From: an uncultured Planctomycetaceae bacterium
Lineage (GTDB): Bacteria; Planctomycetota; Planctomycetia; Pirellulales; UBA1268
Direction of reading: 5' to 3'
Assembly: GCA_937926325.1 (NCBI GenBank)
Contig: CALAZQ010000373.1
Coordinates: 1-6,082 of the forward strand
DNA length: 6,082 bases
A program made the translations under genes and the position numbers. The notes under the pieces are model-generated. The model made no database searches and was not told the DNA's origin. It saw nothing but the letters and a program-made list of their open reading frames with translations. Of the stretch, positions 5,519 to 6,082 are shown one piece after another (position 1 is the stretch's first letter; every line of letters starts with the position of its first letter).

Positions 5519-6082
5519 TCAATACATGTCATAGTCGCCGCCGTGACCGGCGCCGCCCTTGCCCTTGGTCTCTTTCGGCTTCTCGGCGATGAGCGCATCG
5601 CTGGTCAGCAGCAGGGTCGAGACGCTGGTGGCGTTCTGCAGCGCCGTCCGCGTGACCTTGGCCGGGTCGATGACACCGATCTTGACGAGGTCTTCGTACT
5701 TGTCGGTGGCGGCGTTGTAGCCAAAGTTGCCGTCGCCGGAGAGCACCTTCTCGCAGACGATCGAGCCATCCTGGCCGGCATTGGTGGCGATCATCGACAC
5801 CGGCGCCCGTGAGGCCCGGACCACAATCTGGTAGCCAACCGCCTCATCATCGGAGAGCCCCTTCGGCTTGACCTGCGAGCTGGCCCGCAGCAACGCGACA
5901 CCGCCACCTGGCAGAATTCCCTCTTCGACGGCGGCCCGGGTGGCGTGCAGGGCGTCTTCGACGCGGGCCTTCTTCTCCTTCATCTCGCTCTCGGTGGCGG
6001 CTCCGACGTTGATCTTGGCGACACCGCCGGAGAGTTTCGCCAGCCGCTCCTCGAGCTTTTCGCGGTCGTAGTCGCTGGTGGC
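5519..6082 (-). CDS. groEL: 60 kDa chaperonin GroEL, C-terminal part (5' end off the window)
   Basis: The frame is open from the right edge to the stop at 5519-5521, giving the last 187 residues. The start of the fragment, [20 protein letters not shown], and [22 protein letters not shown] are near-identical to the GroEL intermediate/equatorial junction. The ATP-site features in this half are present: the PGGGVAL loop and the Asp of [19 protein letters not shown]. GroEL forms the double-ring ATP-dependent folding chamber with GroES in the cytoplasm. The internal ATG at 5983 is not the start. The C-terminus ([14 protein letters not shown]) is Gly-rich but lacks the regular GGM repeats of E. coli. 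Whether groES is upstream cannot be seen. The gene ends in a strong intrinsic terminator. Confidence 0.97.
   Translation of the reverse strand, partial: ATSDYDREKLEERLAKLSGGVAKINVGAATESEMKEKKARVEDALHATRAAVEEGILPGGGVALLRASSQVKPKGLSDDEAVGYQIVVRASRAPVSMIATNAGQDGSIVCEKVLSGDGNFGYNAATDKYEDLVKIGVIDPAKVTRTALQNATSVSTLLLTSDALIAEKPKETKGKGGAGHGGDYDMY

Noticed and set aside
1..6082. CRISPR arrays, tRNA or rRNA genes, insertion sequences, phage or defence genes
   Set aside because: I looked on both strands for spaced direct repeats, cloverleaf-like segments and transposase or integrase motifs and saw none.

Overview
The window is GC-rich bacterial chromosome with ordinary housekeeping and accessory metabolism. 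Nothing in it looks mobile: there are no transposases, integrases, tRNAs, rRNAs or CRISPR repeats. The best guess for the host is a Planctomycetota-type bacterium. This rests on the style of the GroEL C-terminus (Gly-rich but ending DYDMY rather than in GGM repeats), the GH57-type glucan enzyme, the TatD-like hydrolase resembling the EboB family, and very high third-position GC. This is an inference from gene content, not a proven assignment.

Left part (1-1371): the C-terminal 221 residues of a GH57-type alpha-amylase/4-alpha-glucanotransferase run off the left edge. A complete dethiobiotin synthetase gene (bioD) on the minus strand converges on it with only 3 bases between the two stop codons.

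Centre (1372-4057): a 178-base divergent intergenic region separates bioD from a ferrous iron uptake operon. It carries a 19-bp palindrome that reads as a Fur box, a candidate promoter, and a second 8-bp inverted repeat in the presumed feoA leader. The operon is feoA (74 aa), feoB (671 aa) and a 58-aa single-membrane-span protein directly after feoB. That small gene lies in the same frame as feoB with no other stop between them. FeoB has all its transport-pore motifs, but its G4 guanine-recognition motif is TLGD instead of NxxD.

Right part (4058-6082): a 161-base convergent spacer with several inverted repeats separates feo from a two-gene minus-strand unit. This unit holds a small helical protein of unknown function (about 103 aa), then a TatD-like metal-dependent hydrolase most similar by eye to EboB of the ebo cluster. 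Upstream of it on the same strand is the C-terminal 187 residues of the chaperonin GroEL, which ends in a textbook intrinsic terminator.

Functionally, the feo genes form one iron-responsive transport unit and the small protein plus TatD hydrolase form a second probable unit. The GH57 enzyme, BioD and GroEL look like unrelated neighbours. The items most worth following up are the small-protein/EboB-like pair, the small membrane protein after feoB, and the FeoB G4 variant.
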